A DNA stretch of 64,000 nucleotides from Brevibacterium marinum (GTDB lineage: Bacteria; Actinomycetota; Actinomycetes; Actinomycetales; Brevibacteriaceae). Position numbers and translations under genes: made by a program. Below, piece by piece: positions 26,065-34,784 of this stretch (within the stretch, counting starts at the first letter, position 1; every line of letters begins with the position of its first letter). The DNA is taken from NCBI RefSeq assembly GCF_011927955.1, contig NZ_JAATJN010000001.1:1612001-1676000 (forward strand), read 5' to 3'. The notes under the pieces are model-generated. The model searched no databases. It had not been told where the DNA came from and saw only the letters and a program-made list of their open reading frames with translations.

Positions 26065-27327
26065 ATGACGAATTTGCCGGGCGAACTGCCGCAGCGAACG
26101 AAAAGGGGCGTCCGCCTCGCACGAACCGTAGCCAAACGCGGTTCTCGGACGCTTAACGGTCGGCTGCAGGAGCTTCAAGTTGGTGACGAGTTCGGACCGA
26201 AAGCTGCAGATGATTTCGTTGCCGCAGCTTACTTTGGCTCAGACATCGATTCGGTCTACCAGCTTGAACAGTGGCTATGGCCAATGGAGAAACTCGCGAC
26301 CAAACTCCGCGAGCACGGATACGGCGAGCAGCCATTCGGTATTCTGACAAGAGACATCGCCGCCGCCCGCCACCTCCGTGAGGTCACGGAGATTCCAGTA
26401 CGATTCTCACGACTGACGGCAGGTGTGGACGAGTTCATGAATTCGGACCGGCTCCGCCTCGTCTTCTATGTGAATCAGGCCACTGGAAACTTTCAAGGAC
26501 TGCGTTACCCCGGGCCTGCGCACGTGCATCTCAGCCATGGCGAGAGCGAGAAGATCTCGATGATCTCCAACCAACTCAAGGCCTACGACTATGTATTCAC
26601 AGCGGGACAAGCAGCCAGAGAGCGCATTGGCCGAACGCTTGTTGGAATGAGCACCGAGCGATTGCTGGATGTCGGTCGGCCGCAGTTGGACCGTCCGCGT
26701 GAGGTTCCACAGGTGTGGCGAGATTTCGATCGGCAGGCCCCCGCTGGGACCACAGTATTCTATGCCCCGACGTGGGAGGGCGATTCTCCCTCAATGGCCT
26801 ACGGCACGCTCGCCGATAATGGGGGCGTGTTCGTCTCTGCGATGCTCGAGGCAGGCTATCGCGTGCTGTTCCGTCCGCACCCGCGAACCGGGGTGCGGGA
26901 CCGTGCTTTCAAGAAGGCATTGGACGAGGTCTGCTCGATGATCGATGAACATCCGCGAGGCTTCTTGGACTCGACGATGGACGTGTCGTGGCAATTCTGC
27001 GTAGCTGACCGCGCCTTGGCCGAGATGTCATCCGTTGCCTTCGACTGGCTGTCAACTCGCAAACCACTGGTGATGATCAAGTCCTGCCACTCCGATTCCA
27101 TAGTCCCGCCCGGTGGGCTGCTGGACCGCACCCCTACAGTTGGCAAAGGTTCAGAGGGCAAGCTCATTGAGTTGTTGACTGAGCGCGAAGATTCTGCTGA
27201 GACGGCTGAGCAGCTGTGTGAGTACTATCTGGGGGCCACGGCCCCGGGAGACCAGATCGGTCGATTCATTTCCGCTACCGAGCAGGTCATCACCGAGCGA
27301 AATCGGACTCTTTCGGGCAGTTTGTGA
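26065..27327 (+). CDS. CDP-glycerol glycerophosphotransferase family protein
   Basis: 420 residues of the Glyphos_transf (TagB/TagF) superfamily, which polymerises polyol phosphates from CDP-polyols. Key segments are VHLSHGESEKISMISNQ (catalytic His, about residue 155), DVGRPQLDRPR (about 202), YAPTWEGDS (about 232), RPHPRTGVRD (about 272) and EMSSVAFDWLS (about 320). It is paralogous to the protein at 36695-37975. The start is the ATG at 26065 after GGAG; the longer upstream frame has no protein-like features. It may be a primase or polymerase of the teichoic chain. Confidence 0.85.
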   Translation: MTNLPGELPQRTKRGVRLARTVAKRGSRTLNGRLQELQVGDEFGPKAADDFVAAAYFGSDIDSVYQLEQWLWPMEKLATKLREHGYGEQPFGILTRDIAAARHLREVTEIPVRFSRLTAGVDEFMNSDRLRLVFYVNQATGNFQGLRYPGPAHVHLSHGESEKISMISNQLKAYDYVFTAGQAARERIGRTLVGMSTERLLDVGRPQLDRPREVPQVWRDFDRQAPAGTTVFYAPTWEGDSPSMAYGTLADNGGVFVSAMLEAGYRVLFRPHPRTGVRDRAFKKALDEVCSMIDEHPRGFLDSTMDVSWQFCVADRALAEMSSVAFDWLSTRKPLVMIKSCHSDSIVPPGGLLDRTPTVGKGSEGKLIELLTEREDSAETAEQLCEYYLGATAPGDQIGRFISATEQVITERNRTLSGSL

Positions 27328-27490
27328 ATGGACAGTTCGCGTACTGTTACTGCGAGTTTCGGATCCTTTCCAGTGGCTCGATGAATTCGGATCTGAGGTA
27401 ACAAAATGATAAAGTTGCGATGAAATTCTTTAGATGCCTGTGTCCAGACGCGCTGGGCCGTGCGCCCCTGACTGCATGAAATGAGGACTG

Positions 27491-27880
27491 ATGCGCCGAG
27501 TCATTACCTATGGCACCTTTGACCTGCTCCACTACGGTCATATCCGTCTGTTGCAGCGGTGCAAGGATCAAGGTGACTACTTGGTCGTGGCGCTCTCCAG
27601 CGACGAATTCAACGCCGGTAAGGGGAAGCAGTGCTATTTCTCATATGAGGAACGCAAGCACATGCTCGAGGCGATCCGCTATGTGGACCTCGTCATCCCG
27701 GAGGACAATTGGGAGCAGAAGGTCACTGACGTCGAGAAGTACCATATCGACACCTTCGTGATGGGTGACGACTGGGAAGGCAAGTTCGATTTCCTCAAAG
27801 ATAAATGCGAAGTCGTATACCTGCCCCGCACGCCCGAGATCTCGACGACACGGATCAAGACCGAACTCGGCAAATCCTGA
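27491..27880 (+). CDS. tagD: Glycerol-3-phosphate cytidylyltransferase
   Basis: 129 residues, the full TagD length. YGTFDLLHYGHIRLLQRCK holds the HxGH nucleotidyl motif and RTPEISTTRIK is the conserved C-terminal RTEGISTT-like motif. It makes CDP-glycerol from CTP and sn-glycerol-3-phosphate for poly(glycerol phosphate) teichoic acid or linkage units. The gene is preceded by a 163-bp gap and AT-rich sequence that may hold its own promoter. Confidence 0.95.
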   Translation: MRRVITYGTFDLLHYGHIRLLQRCKDQGDYLVVALSSDEFNAGKGKQCYFSYEERKHMLEAIRYVDLVIPEDNWEQKVTDVEKYHIDTFVMGDDWEGKFDFLKDKCEVVYLPRTPEISTTRIKTELGKS

Positions 27881-27998
27881 TTCTTCAGCTGCCACCGGTG
27901 CGCGATGCATCCCCAGGCGTTCTCAGGGGCATCGAATGTGCCGAAAGTAGAATCCCTCACAACAATCAATTCTGGCCGTGAAGCAGAGAGGAGCGGGT

Positions 27999-28829
27999 GT
28001 GTCCACACGCGAACCGCAGAGTCACCCGACTTTGTCCGAGCTTCGGGCCAAGGCTCAGCCCATCGAAGTCCGCAGTCGGAAGAATGCAGAGCACTGGAGT
28101 GCGCAACTCTATCTCAGGCACATTTCGATCTATTTCACGATGCTCCTCGTACGGACGAGGATCAGTGCCAACGGAGTAACCGGCCTGATGATCCTCGCGG
28201 GCTGGTGCATTGCTGCCAGTCTGCTGATTCCTGGGATCTGGGGAGCAGTTCTGGCGGTGTTCTTCTCTCAGGTTCAGATGTACATCGACTGCTGCGACGG
28301 TGAAGTAGCCAGGTGGCGCGGCACCAGCGGAGCCAAGGGTGTCTTCCTCGACAAAGTGGGCCACTACACCACAGAGGGACTGGTCGCTGTAGCTTTGGGA
28401 GTGCGGGCTGTGGGCGAATGGAACAACCTCGGCGACGATCCCGCAGGGACCTACCCTTATCTTCTTGCCGGGACGGTATTGGCTGGCTTGGTTCTGCTGA
28501 ACAAGGCGCTCAACGATATGGTTCATGTGTCGAGAGCATTCAACGGTCTCGACAAACTCGCCGATTCCCAAGCAGCAACCGCTCTGAACCCCGGTCTCAT
28601 TGCGAAGCTCAAAAGAGCCGCTCGGTTCGTTCCATTCCACCGCATCTATCATTCTGTTGAGATGTCGCTCCTTGCATTGGCATCCAGCATCGCAACTGTC
28701 ATTGCGACATCGGTCGATGGAGCTCCTCTGTTCGGGGAACGGTGGCTGGTTCTGGCTCTGGCGCCGTTGTGCCTGTTGTCGGTCATCGGACATTTCATGT
28801 CGATCATGGCGTCGAGGAGACTGTCATGA
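27999..28829 (+). CDS. CDP-alcohol phosphatidyltransferase family membrane protein
   Basis: 276 residues with several transmembrane helices. The signature DCCDGEVARWRGTSGAKGVF continuing LDKVGHY matches D-x2-D-G-x2-A-R-x8-G-x3-D-x3-D except that the last Asp is His. Family enzymes transfer a phospho-alcohol from a CDP-alcohol or act on CDP-diacylglycerol. Here, beside tagD, it may use a CDP-polyol or make a lipid anchor. The GTG at 27999 follows GAGAGGAG and is preferred over a GTG 21 bp upstream. The stop overlaps the next gene as ATGA. Confidence 0.82.
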   Translation: MSTREPQSHPTLSELRAKAQPIEVRSRKNAEHWSAQLYLRHISIYFTMLLVRTRISANGVTGLMILAGWCIAASLLIPGIWGAVLAVFFSQVQMYIDCCDGEVARWRGTSGAKGVFLDKVGHYTTEGLVAVALGVRAVGEWNNLGDDPAGTYPYLLAGTVLAGLVLLNKALNDMVHVSRAFNGLDKLADSQAATALNPGLIAKLKRAARFVPFHRIYHSVEMSLLALASSIATVIATSVDGAPLFGERWLVLALAPLCLLSVIGHFMSIMASRRLS

Positions 28830-29749
28830 GCGACACGTCTCGTATCCTCTCTCAACGCTTCGAAGGCAGCCGAAGATACTCGTTCGGCGTGGTCGTTCTG
28901 TCCCAGGGCAAGCGTCTGGACGATCTCAATCGCGGATTCAAATCACTGCTTGCGCAGAAGGGCGTCGAACTCGACGTCGTGTGCGTCGGCAACGGGTGGG
29001 AACCCGAGGGCATTCCCCCCGAGGTCAAGACGCTTGGACTGCCAGAGAACCTGGGTATTCCCGCTGGGCGAAACGCCGGCGTTCCACACGTCAGCGGCGA
29101 GTTCTTGTTCTTCCTTGATGACGATGCCTGGCTGCCAGATGACACCACCCTGATGCGCATGGCACAGCTTATGCGCACGAAGCCGAAGATCGGGCTCATC
29201 CAACCTCGAGTCGAGGAGCCCGGCGGACCGGATGCACCGAAACGGTGGATCCCACGATTGAAGAAGGGCGAAGCGGAGCATTCCTCCAACGTCTTCTCAG
29301 TCTGGGAGGGGGCCGTCTGCATGCAGCGGAAGGCCTTCGACGAATGCGGCGGCTGGCCTGGGCCATTCTGGTATGCCCACGAAGGCATCGAACTGGCGTG
29401 GAGAGTGTGGGATGCGGGTTACATCGTCTGGTACATGGGTGACCTAGCCGTCGCGCATCCCGTGATCGATCCCAGACGACACGACGAGTACTTCTACATG
29501 AATGCAAGAAACCGCGTCTGGCTGGCCCGGCGAAACCTGCCTTGGCCATTCAGCTGGGCCTACGTCGGCTCATGGACGCTGATGCAGTGTGTGAAGTGGG
29601 CGAACAAGCCCCACCAACTCAGAGCGTGGATGGAGGGGTGGCGAGCCGGTTGGAGACTCGACCCCTGGAACGTCGACGAAGACCGACGGAAGCTCTCAGG
29701 CAAGGGTGTGCTGCGAATGTCACGGCACGGACGCCCGCCCATCGTCTGA
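28826..29749 (+). CDS. GT2 family glycosyltransferase
   Basis: 307 residues, GT-A fold. FGVVVLSQGKRLDDLNRGF opens the Rossmann-like domain, GIPAGRNAGVPHVSGE follows and FFLDDDAWLP is the metal-binding DxD. WEGAVCMQRKAFDECGGW and HEGIELAWRVWDAG are acceptor-side motifs. It is translationally coupled (ATGA) to the CDP-alcohol phosphatidyltransferase, so the two probably act on the same intermediate. No transmembrane segment is obvious, so it is cytoplasmic or membrane-associated. Confidence 0.88.
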   Translation: MSDTSRILSQRFEGSRRYSFGVVVLSQGKRLDDLNRGFKSLLAQKGVELDVVCVGNGWEPEGIPPEVKTLGLPENLGIPAGRNAGVPHVSGEFLFFLDDDAWLPDDTTLMRMAQLMRTKPKIGLIQPRVEEPGGPDAPKRWIPRLKKGEAEHSSNVFSVWEGAVCMQRKAFDECGGWPGPFWYAHEGIELAWRVWDAGYIVWYMGDLAVAHPVIDPRRHDEYFYMNARNRVWLARRNLPWPFSWAYVGSWTLMQCVKWANKPHQLRAWMEGWRAGWRLDPWNVDEDRRKLSGKGVLRMSRHGRPPIV

Positions 29750-29836
29750 GCCGAATAGCGTTCGGCTGACACGAGGAATGACAGGGACCGCGGTGGGCCT
29801 GATCGAACCGACCGAGAACAGCTTGGGAATTGATAC

Positions 29837-31960
29837 ATGCAGTTGACCGTAAACGGGGCAGAAGCCACATCGAAGAGCCCGGACTCCAAGCCAAACAGGC
29901 CCGGATTCCGAGCCGATATTCAGGGGCTCCGTGCCTTAGCCGTTGGCATCGTCCTGCTCTACCATCTGTGGCCGAATCGCTTCGTGGGTGGATTCATCGG
30001 CGTCGACGTCTTCTTCGTCATCTCCGGCTTCCTCATCACCAGCCACCTCATCAAATCTCCGCCGAAGAATTGGCGAGACGTGGCAGATTTCTGGGCCCGC
30101 CGAATCAGACGGTTGCTGCCGGCATCGCTGCTGGTTCTCTTCTTCGTCGGGGTGTCCACTTTTCTGGTGGCACCGCAATCGATCTGGGTCGATACGGGGC
30201 GCCAGATCTTCTCTGCTGCCCTATACGTGGTCAATTGGGACTTCGCGAACTCCAGCGTCGACTATCTCGCCGCAGACAATGCGCCGTCCCCGGTCCAGCA
30301 CTTCTGGTCCCTGTCGGTCGAAGAGCAGTTCTACTTCGTCTGGCCCGTGATCATCGGGCTGGCGTTCCTGCTCGGTGCAAAGATCAAACGGGCTCGAACG
30401 GTAGTGGGATTCACTGTCGTCGGCATCTTCATCGCGTCGCTCATCTTCTCCGTGTGGTACACGGTCGTGCAGCCGGCCATGGCCTACTTCATCACTCCGA
30501 CCCGCATGTGGGAACTCGCTGCTGGCGGACTCGTCGCGGTCTTCGTCATCTACGTTCGACCGAAGCGACTTCCCTTCAGCTCACTGGTCGGCTGGGCCGG
30601 CCTGGCAGGAATCGTCGCAGGTACATTCCTCATTCGTGCGGACATGCCGTTCCCTGGCTACATCGCCCTCGTTCCGGTGGTCTCAACGGCCTTGGTCATT
30701 CTGGCTGATTCTCGAGGACGTTACTCTGTTCTCCCGCTGCTGTCGTTGCGTCCTGCACAGTTCTTGGGCGATATCTCGTATTCGGTCTATCTCTGGCATT
30801 GGCCGCTCATCGTCCTAGTTCCCTACCTGTCGGAGAAGGTGGGCGCCACGGAGAACCTCGGCCGCCTGGACAAAGCCGTGATCATCCTCTTTTCGCTTGC
30901 GGTCGCATGGGCGTCGACGACGTGGGTGGAGAACCGATTCCGAAAGACGTCACTGCTGCGGAGCCCGAAGAGGACATTCGGGTTCGCGATCGTTGCCATG
31001 GCACTTGTCAGCACGCTCGGCCTGAGCCAGATGTGGGTCTCCGACCGAATCGTCGAGCAGAACGAGGACAAGCTCGAGATCGCAATGAACGACCCTGATT
31101 CCTGTTTGGGCGCAGCAGCATTGCTTCCCAGCGCAAAGGACAACCCCAAGTGCGATGATATGGATTCGCTGATGATGGAGCCAGCCGCGGCCAAGGACGA
31201 CAAATCCAAGGCCTACGCCGACGGGTGCTGGGCGAGCGAGCCCTACACGGATCGGCCCGAATGCACCTATGGCGATGGCAAGAAACATGTGGCACTCGTC
31301 GGCAACTCCCACGCCGGCCACTGGCTTCCGACCTTGGAACGATTGGCCGAGAAGAATGATTGGACGATCACAACCTTCCTGGCGTCGAACTGCAGCATCT
31401 CCACTCTGCCGCAGGACTTGGGCACTCCGGAAGGTGTCAAAGGCTGTCAGGACTACTCCAAGTGGGTCGAGGACCGCACGACCTCAGGTGAATTCGACGC
31501 AGTGATCACCTCCGAACGACAGTCGACACCGCTTGATGGAAAGTCTTGGGAAGAGACCGAGAGGGAGGCGCCGGAAGGGCACAGAAAGATACTGCAGAGC
31601 TGGATCGACGCGAAGCTGGATGTCGTGGTGGTCAGAGACACTCCATATCCGGGAGGGGACGACATCCAGGTGCCCGACTGCGTAGCCAAACACGAGGACG
31701 ATCTCGAAAAGTGTTCGGGAACTCCGGAATCCTGGCACTGGATGGACCCCCTCGCTGCGTCGGCGAGGACAATGGATTCGAAGAATCTGTCAATCATCTA
31801 TCCGGAAGACTGGTTCTGTCCGGATGGCAGGTGCGAACCGGTGATCGGAGGAGTCATCACCTATTTCGATACCGCTCACATCACTGCCACATATGCCAAG
31901 ACGCTGGCTCCCCAGTTCGATGACAGACTCCGTCGGAGTGGTTTGGACACCTTCGACTAA
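29837..31960 (+). CDS. Acyltransferase 3 with C-terminal SGNH domain (OafA-like)
   Basis: 707 residues. The N-terminal half (about residues 20-400) is a 10-11 helix acyltransferase 3 domain with RADIQGLRALAV, LLYHLW (active-site His), GVDVFFVISGFLI and FWSLSVEEQFYFVWP. The C-terminal periplasm-facing SGNH domain has VALVGNSHAGHW near residue 485 (Ser nucleophile) and DTAHIT near 678 (Asp/His pair). This fusion type O-acetylates cell-surface polymers such as teichoic acids or peptidoglycan. The cluster position suggests acetylation of the wall polymer. Confidence 0.9.
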   Translation: MQLTVNGAEATSKSPDSKPNRPGFRADIQGLRALAVGIVLLYHLWPNRFVGGFIGVDVFFVISGFLITSHLIKSPPKNWRDVADFWARRIRRLLPASLLVLFFVGVSTFLVAPQSIWVDTGRQIFSAALYVVNWDFANSSVDYLAADNAPSPVQHFWSLSVEEQFYFVWPVIIGLAFLLGAKIKRARTVVGFTVVGIFIASLIFSVWYTVVQPAMAYFITPTRMWELAAGGLVAVFVIYVRPKRLPFSSLVGWAGLAGIVAGTFLIRADMPFPGYIALVPVVSTALVILADSRGRYSVLPLLSLRPAQFLGDISYSVYLWHWPLIVLVPYLSEKVGATENLGRLDKAVIILFSLAVAWASTTWVENRFRKTSLLRSPKRTFGFAIVAMALVSTLGLSQMWVSDRIVEQNEDKLEIAMNDPDSCLGAAALLPSAKDNPKCDDMDSLMMEPAAAKDDKSKAYADGCWASEPYTDRPECTYGDGKKHVALVGNSHAGHWLPTLERLAEKNDWTITTFLASNCSISTLPQDLGTPEGVKGCQDYSKWVEDRTTSGEFDAVITSERQSTPLDGKSWEETEREAPEGHRKILQSWIDAKLDVVVVRDTPYPGGDDIQVPDCVAKHEDDLEKCSGTPESWHWMDPLAASARTMDSKNLSIIYPEDWFCPDGRCEPVIGGVITYFDTAHITATYAKTLAPQFDDRLRRSGLDTFD

Positions 31961-32026
31961 GACAGAACCCGCTGGATTCCTGACCGCCGAACGTCCACAC
32001 TGGATATCGCGACTTTACCCAAACGT

Positions 32027-32032
32027 TATAAT
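32027..32032 (+). promoter_or_regulatory. Consensus -10 box TATAAT
   Basis: A perfect TATAAT stands 39 bp before the GTG of the 886-residue protein gene. No matching -35 at 16-18 bp. It suggests an internal promoter in the cluster. Confidence 0.5.
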
Positions 32033-32070
32033 CGATTGACCTCCGACCCTTCTGCCAAAGGACTAGACGA

Positions 32071-34731
32071 GTGACCAAGCAGCGAAAAGCCGACAGCCGC
32101 TTCATCAGCAAAGGAAGAGAGCTGGTGAAGCCAGTCGTCCATGGCGTCGCTCGTCGGGCACTTCCGGTCGTCGAACGGGCGTCTGGCACGAAGTACGTTC
32201 GTGAGCGCAGAGCCGGTGACACGAACAAATTGCCGAAGTCGAAAGCCAACGCCAAGAAGATCGCGGCCGACACCGCGCGGTCTTATCTGAGCCTGGCTTC
32301 TATGCTGAAGGGCCGCACAGGCGACAACGTCGATGGACAGACGGTCGCGCCGAGGAAGACGGAAGTGGACGCCAAAACGCGTCAGCTGGCTCGGCTGAAG
32401 GCTGATTCCCTCCTGGCCGAAGGTCTGATCAGCGGATCATCCCTCGGAGCGTCCATGGTCGAAGCAGGAAGGGCCATGATTGACGCACAGCTGCACGGTG
32501 AGCTGGTGTCGATAGGGTTGAACTTGCGGCAACGCCCAGAGCACGAACAGATCGGTCGAATTCTCTTGGGCATGGCTTACCATCGCTCATCGGATGCGGA
32601 CATTGCCTGGGCAGAATTCGAGCGGGTCAATGATCGCGAACTCATCATCTCCGCAGCTGCGGAGTACTACCCGACTGCCATCGATACGCTCGGCAATCAG
32701 GCGCTGTCGCTGATCGAAGAGTCGAATTCCTCAGGTGACACAGAGCAGTGGAGCGCTAAAGCGGTATTGCGCACTGCAGAATCCGCTTTCTGCATCGATG
32801 CCTTCGAGCATGTCCGCACCCTCATTGACGACCGTCTCCCGCACGGAGAAGACAGTCTCGACCCCAAAGTCCACTATGAACTCAGTCGCATGCGTGACTG
32901 GCTTCCCGGCGGACTTCATCGCGAGCCGCTTCCGACGACGGAGGGCAAGCGCAATTTCGGTATTCTCAGCTACGATCAGCCGGGAATCCGTTCGCGCAAT
33001 ATCGGCGACTACATTCAGACGATCGCCTCGATCGGGCACTTGCTGAGGTATGAGAACCTCAGCTTCACGGGAGACGGAGGCCTTACCGCCCTCTTCGCGA
33101 AGCTTCGGAAGTCAGTCAAGCCCGAGCGTCAGTATTCTGGTCCCGGTGCCGAACTCAATCTGGTCGAGGTCTACCGCGACGGCAACGTCTACCAAGATAT
33201 TCCAGAAGACACGTGGTACATCGCTTTCGGATGGTACATGCACGACATCTTCGGAAAGTCGTTTAACATCCCATTCCATCCCAACCTGCGTCCAATCTTG
33301 CTCTCGGTGTTCGTGCGGTATCCCGAAATGCTCACCCCTGACGCCATCGCCTATCTGAAGAAATACGGTCCTGTCGGGTGCCGTGACTGGCAGTCGGTAG
33401 CCGTGCTTCGTGCTGTCGGAGTTCCGGCTTTCTTCTCAGGATGTCTGACCACCACGATCGATACGCTCTTCCCCAGACCCGAACCCGATCGTCGCTCCGG
33501 AACGTTGCGCATCGACTGGTTGAAGGGCGGCAAAGGGCCGAAGAAGAAGCAGACGGTTACCGCGATTCGCGACAAATCGTTCCCAGAGAATCTCGAACTG
33601 GCGCGTAGCTGGGTCGCGGATTACGCGTACAAGTACTCGCGCGTGCTGACGTCTCGTCTGCACGCCAACCTGCCAGCACGGTCAGTGGGCGCCGAAGTGG
33701 AATTCGAACCCAAGAACAAGTCCGATTCCCGTTTCGGTGGGTTGTATGGAATCAATGACGTCGAGTTCGATGCCATCCGCGACGGAATTCTCGACAAACT
33801 CTCCGTGCTGATGCCCCTCATCGCAACAGGAGCTCCGGAGGATGAGGTCTATGGGAAGTGGGCAGAGATCACTGCCGACGAAATGGCTGTCGCAGACGAA
33901 TACCTCGCACAGGCTGAGTTGCCCGACGCTTCACGTTCGGACATTGATTCGGCACTCGAAGCGGTCGATCGCGTTCGTCCCGAGACAGACACGACTGATA
34001 TCTATCTTTCGGTGAGCAACGGCGAAGAGCCCCAGGTCTCGGCCACTGCGAAGTCCATCGACGATTATGCTTCAGGCCGGTATCGGATATGGATGGCGCA
34101 CGGAACCCTGACCGCAAAGAGCGTTGACGAGATAGGGGCCGAGCTCAATAACGGATCGCTCCACGTTCTTGACCCTGTGTCATACCCAGGTGTCAAGGAT
34201 TCGGAGGGACTCGTGCAGGCGCTTCTGCCCGATCTGTTCAGCGAGCACGAGCGCCTTGTAGTTCTTCCTGCTTCCGCAGAAGTCACTGCGGACGTCGCCG
34301 ATCTCGCAGCCACAGACCTGGGAGATACTCTCCTCGGCGCGAAGAGAGATGTGAGGAAGGGGCGGACCAGCGGTCTGACTCTGATGCGGCGGGTCGCCAG
34401 TGCTTTCAACGACGACCATGTCGGCGCACTCGACTTCGTGTTCGCAAGCCACAGCACCCTGAATGAGGACTTCGTCCTGTTCGATCCACAGGTCTCGGTG
34501 CTCAACCTTGCCCAATTGCGCAATGAAGGCGCGGTGGAACGAGTGGTCGGACTGTTGAAGACAGCCGGCACCAGCTATGTTGACTCGATTCTGATCGCCG
34601 TCGGCGGACGATACACCGACCTTGATGATCAGTGGAATGTTCGGGCGCAGTGGGAGACTGCCGACAGCCCAAAGATCGTGAACTGGCGTCGTCAAACTCG
34701 CCATCACGGCCATATGGCATTGCCTACTTGA
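32071..34731 (+). CDS. Large polysaccharide pyruvyl transferase-domain protein
   Basis: 886 residues. Residues 1-280 are charged and helical with no recognised domain. Residues about 285-590 form a polysaccharide pyruvyl transferase domain: FGILSYDQPGIRSRNIGDYI, GPVGCRDWQSVAVLRA, FFSGCLTTTID and VLTSRLHANLPARSVGAEVE. The C-terminal 250 residues look faintly like a family 8 glycosyltransferase end (FDPQVSVLNLAQLRNEG, DDQWNVRAQW) but lack a clear DxD. Pyruvyl transferases add pyruvate ketals from phosphoenolpyruvate to sugars or polyols. The start is a GTG after AAAGGA. The triple architecture suggests a bifunctional pyruvyl/glycosyl transferase, which is inference. Confidence 0.75.
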   Translation: MTKQRKADSRFISKGRELVKPVVHGVARRALPVVERASGTKYVRERRAGDTNKLPKSKANAKKIAADTARSYLSLASMLKGRTGDNVDGQTVAPRKTEVDAKTRQLARLKADSLLAEGLISGSSLGASMVEAGRAMIDAQLHGELVSIGLNLRQRPEHEQIGRILLGMAYHRSSDADIAWAEFERVNDRELIISAAAEYYPTAIDTLGNQALSLIEESNSSGDTEQWSAKAVLRTAESAFCIDAFEHVRTLIDDRLPHGEDSLDPKVHYELSRMRDWLPGGLHREPLPTTEGKRNFGILSYDQPGIRSRNIGDYIQTIASIGHLLRYENLSFTGDGGLTALFAKLRKSVKPERQYSGPGAELNLVEVYRDGNVYQDIPEDTWYIAFGWYMHDIFGKSFNIPFHPNLRPILLSVFVRYPEMLTPDAIAYLKKYGPVGCRDWQSVAVLRAVGVPAFFSGCLTTTIDTLFPRPEPDRRSGTLRIDWLKGGKGPKKKQTVTAIRDKSFPENLELARSWVADYAYKYSRVLTSRLHANLPARSVGAEVEFEPKNKSDSRFGGLYGINDVEFDAIRDGILDKLSVLMPLIATGAPEDEVYGKWAEITADEMAVADEYLAQAELPDASRSDIDSALEAVDRVRPETDTTDIYLSVSNGEEPQVSATAKSIDDYASGRYRIWMAHGTLTAKSVDEIGAELNNGSLHVLDPVSYPGVKDSEGLVQALLPDLFSEHERLVVLPASAEVTADVADLAATDLGDTLLGAKRDVRKGRTSGLTLMRRVASAFNDDHVGALDFVFASHSTLNEDFVLFDPQVSVLNLAQLRNEGAVERVVGLLKTAGTSYVDSILIAVGGRYTDLDDQWNVRAQWETADSPKIVNWRRQTRHHGHMALPT

Positions 34732-34784
34732 TACGAGTTGCAGTCAAGGATGACACAAGTGGGAACTGAGGAAGGAAACAAGCA

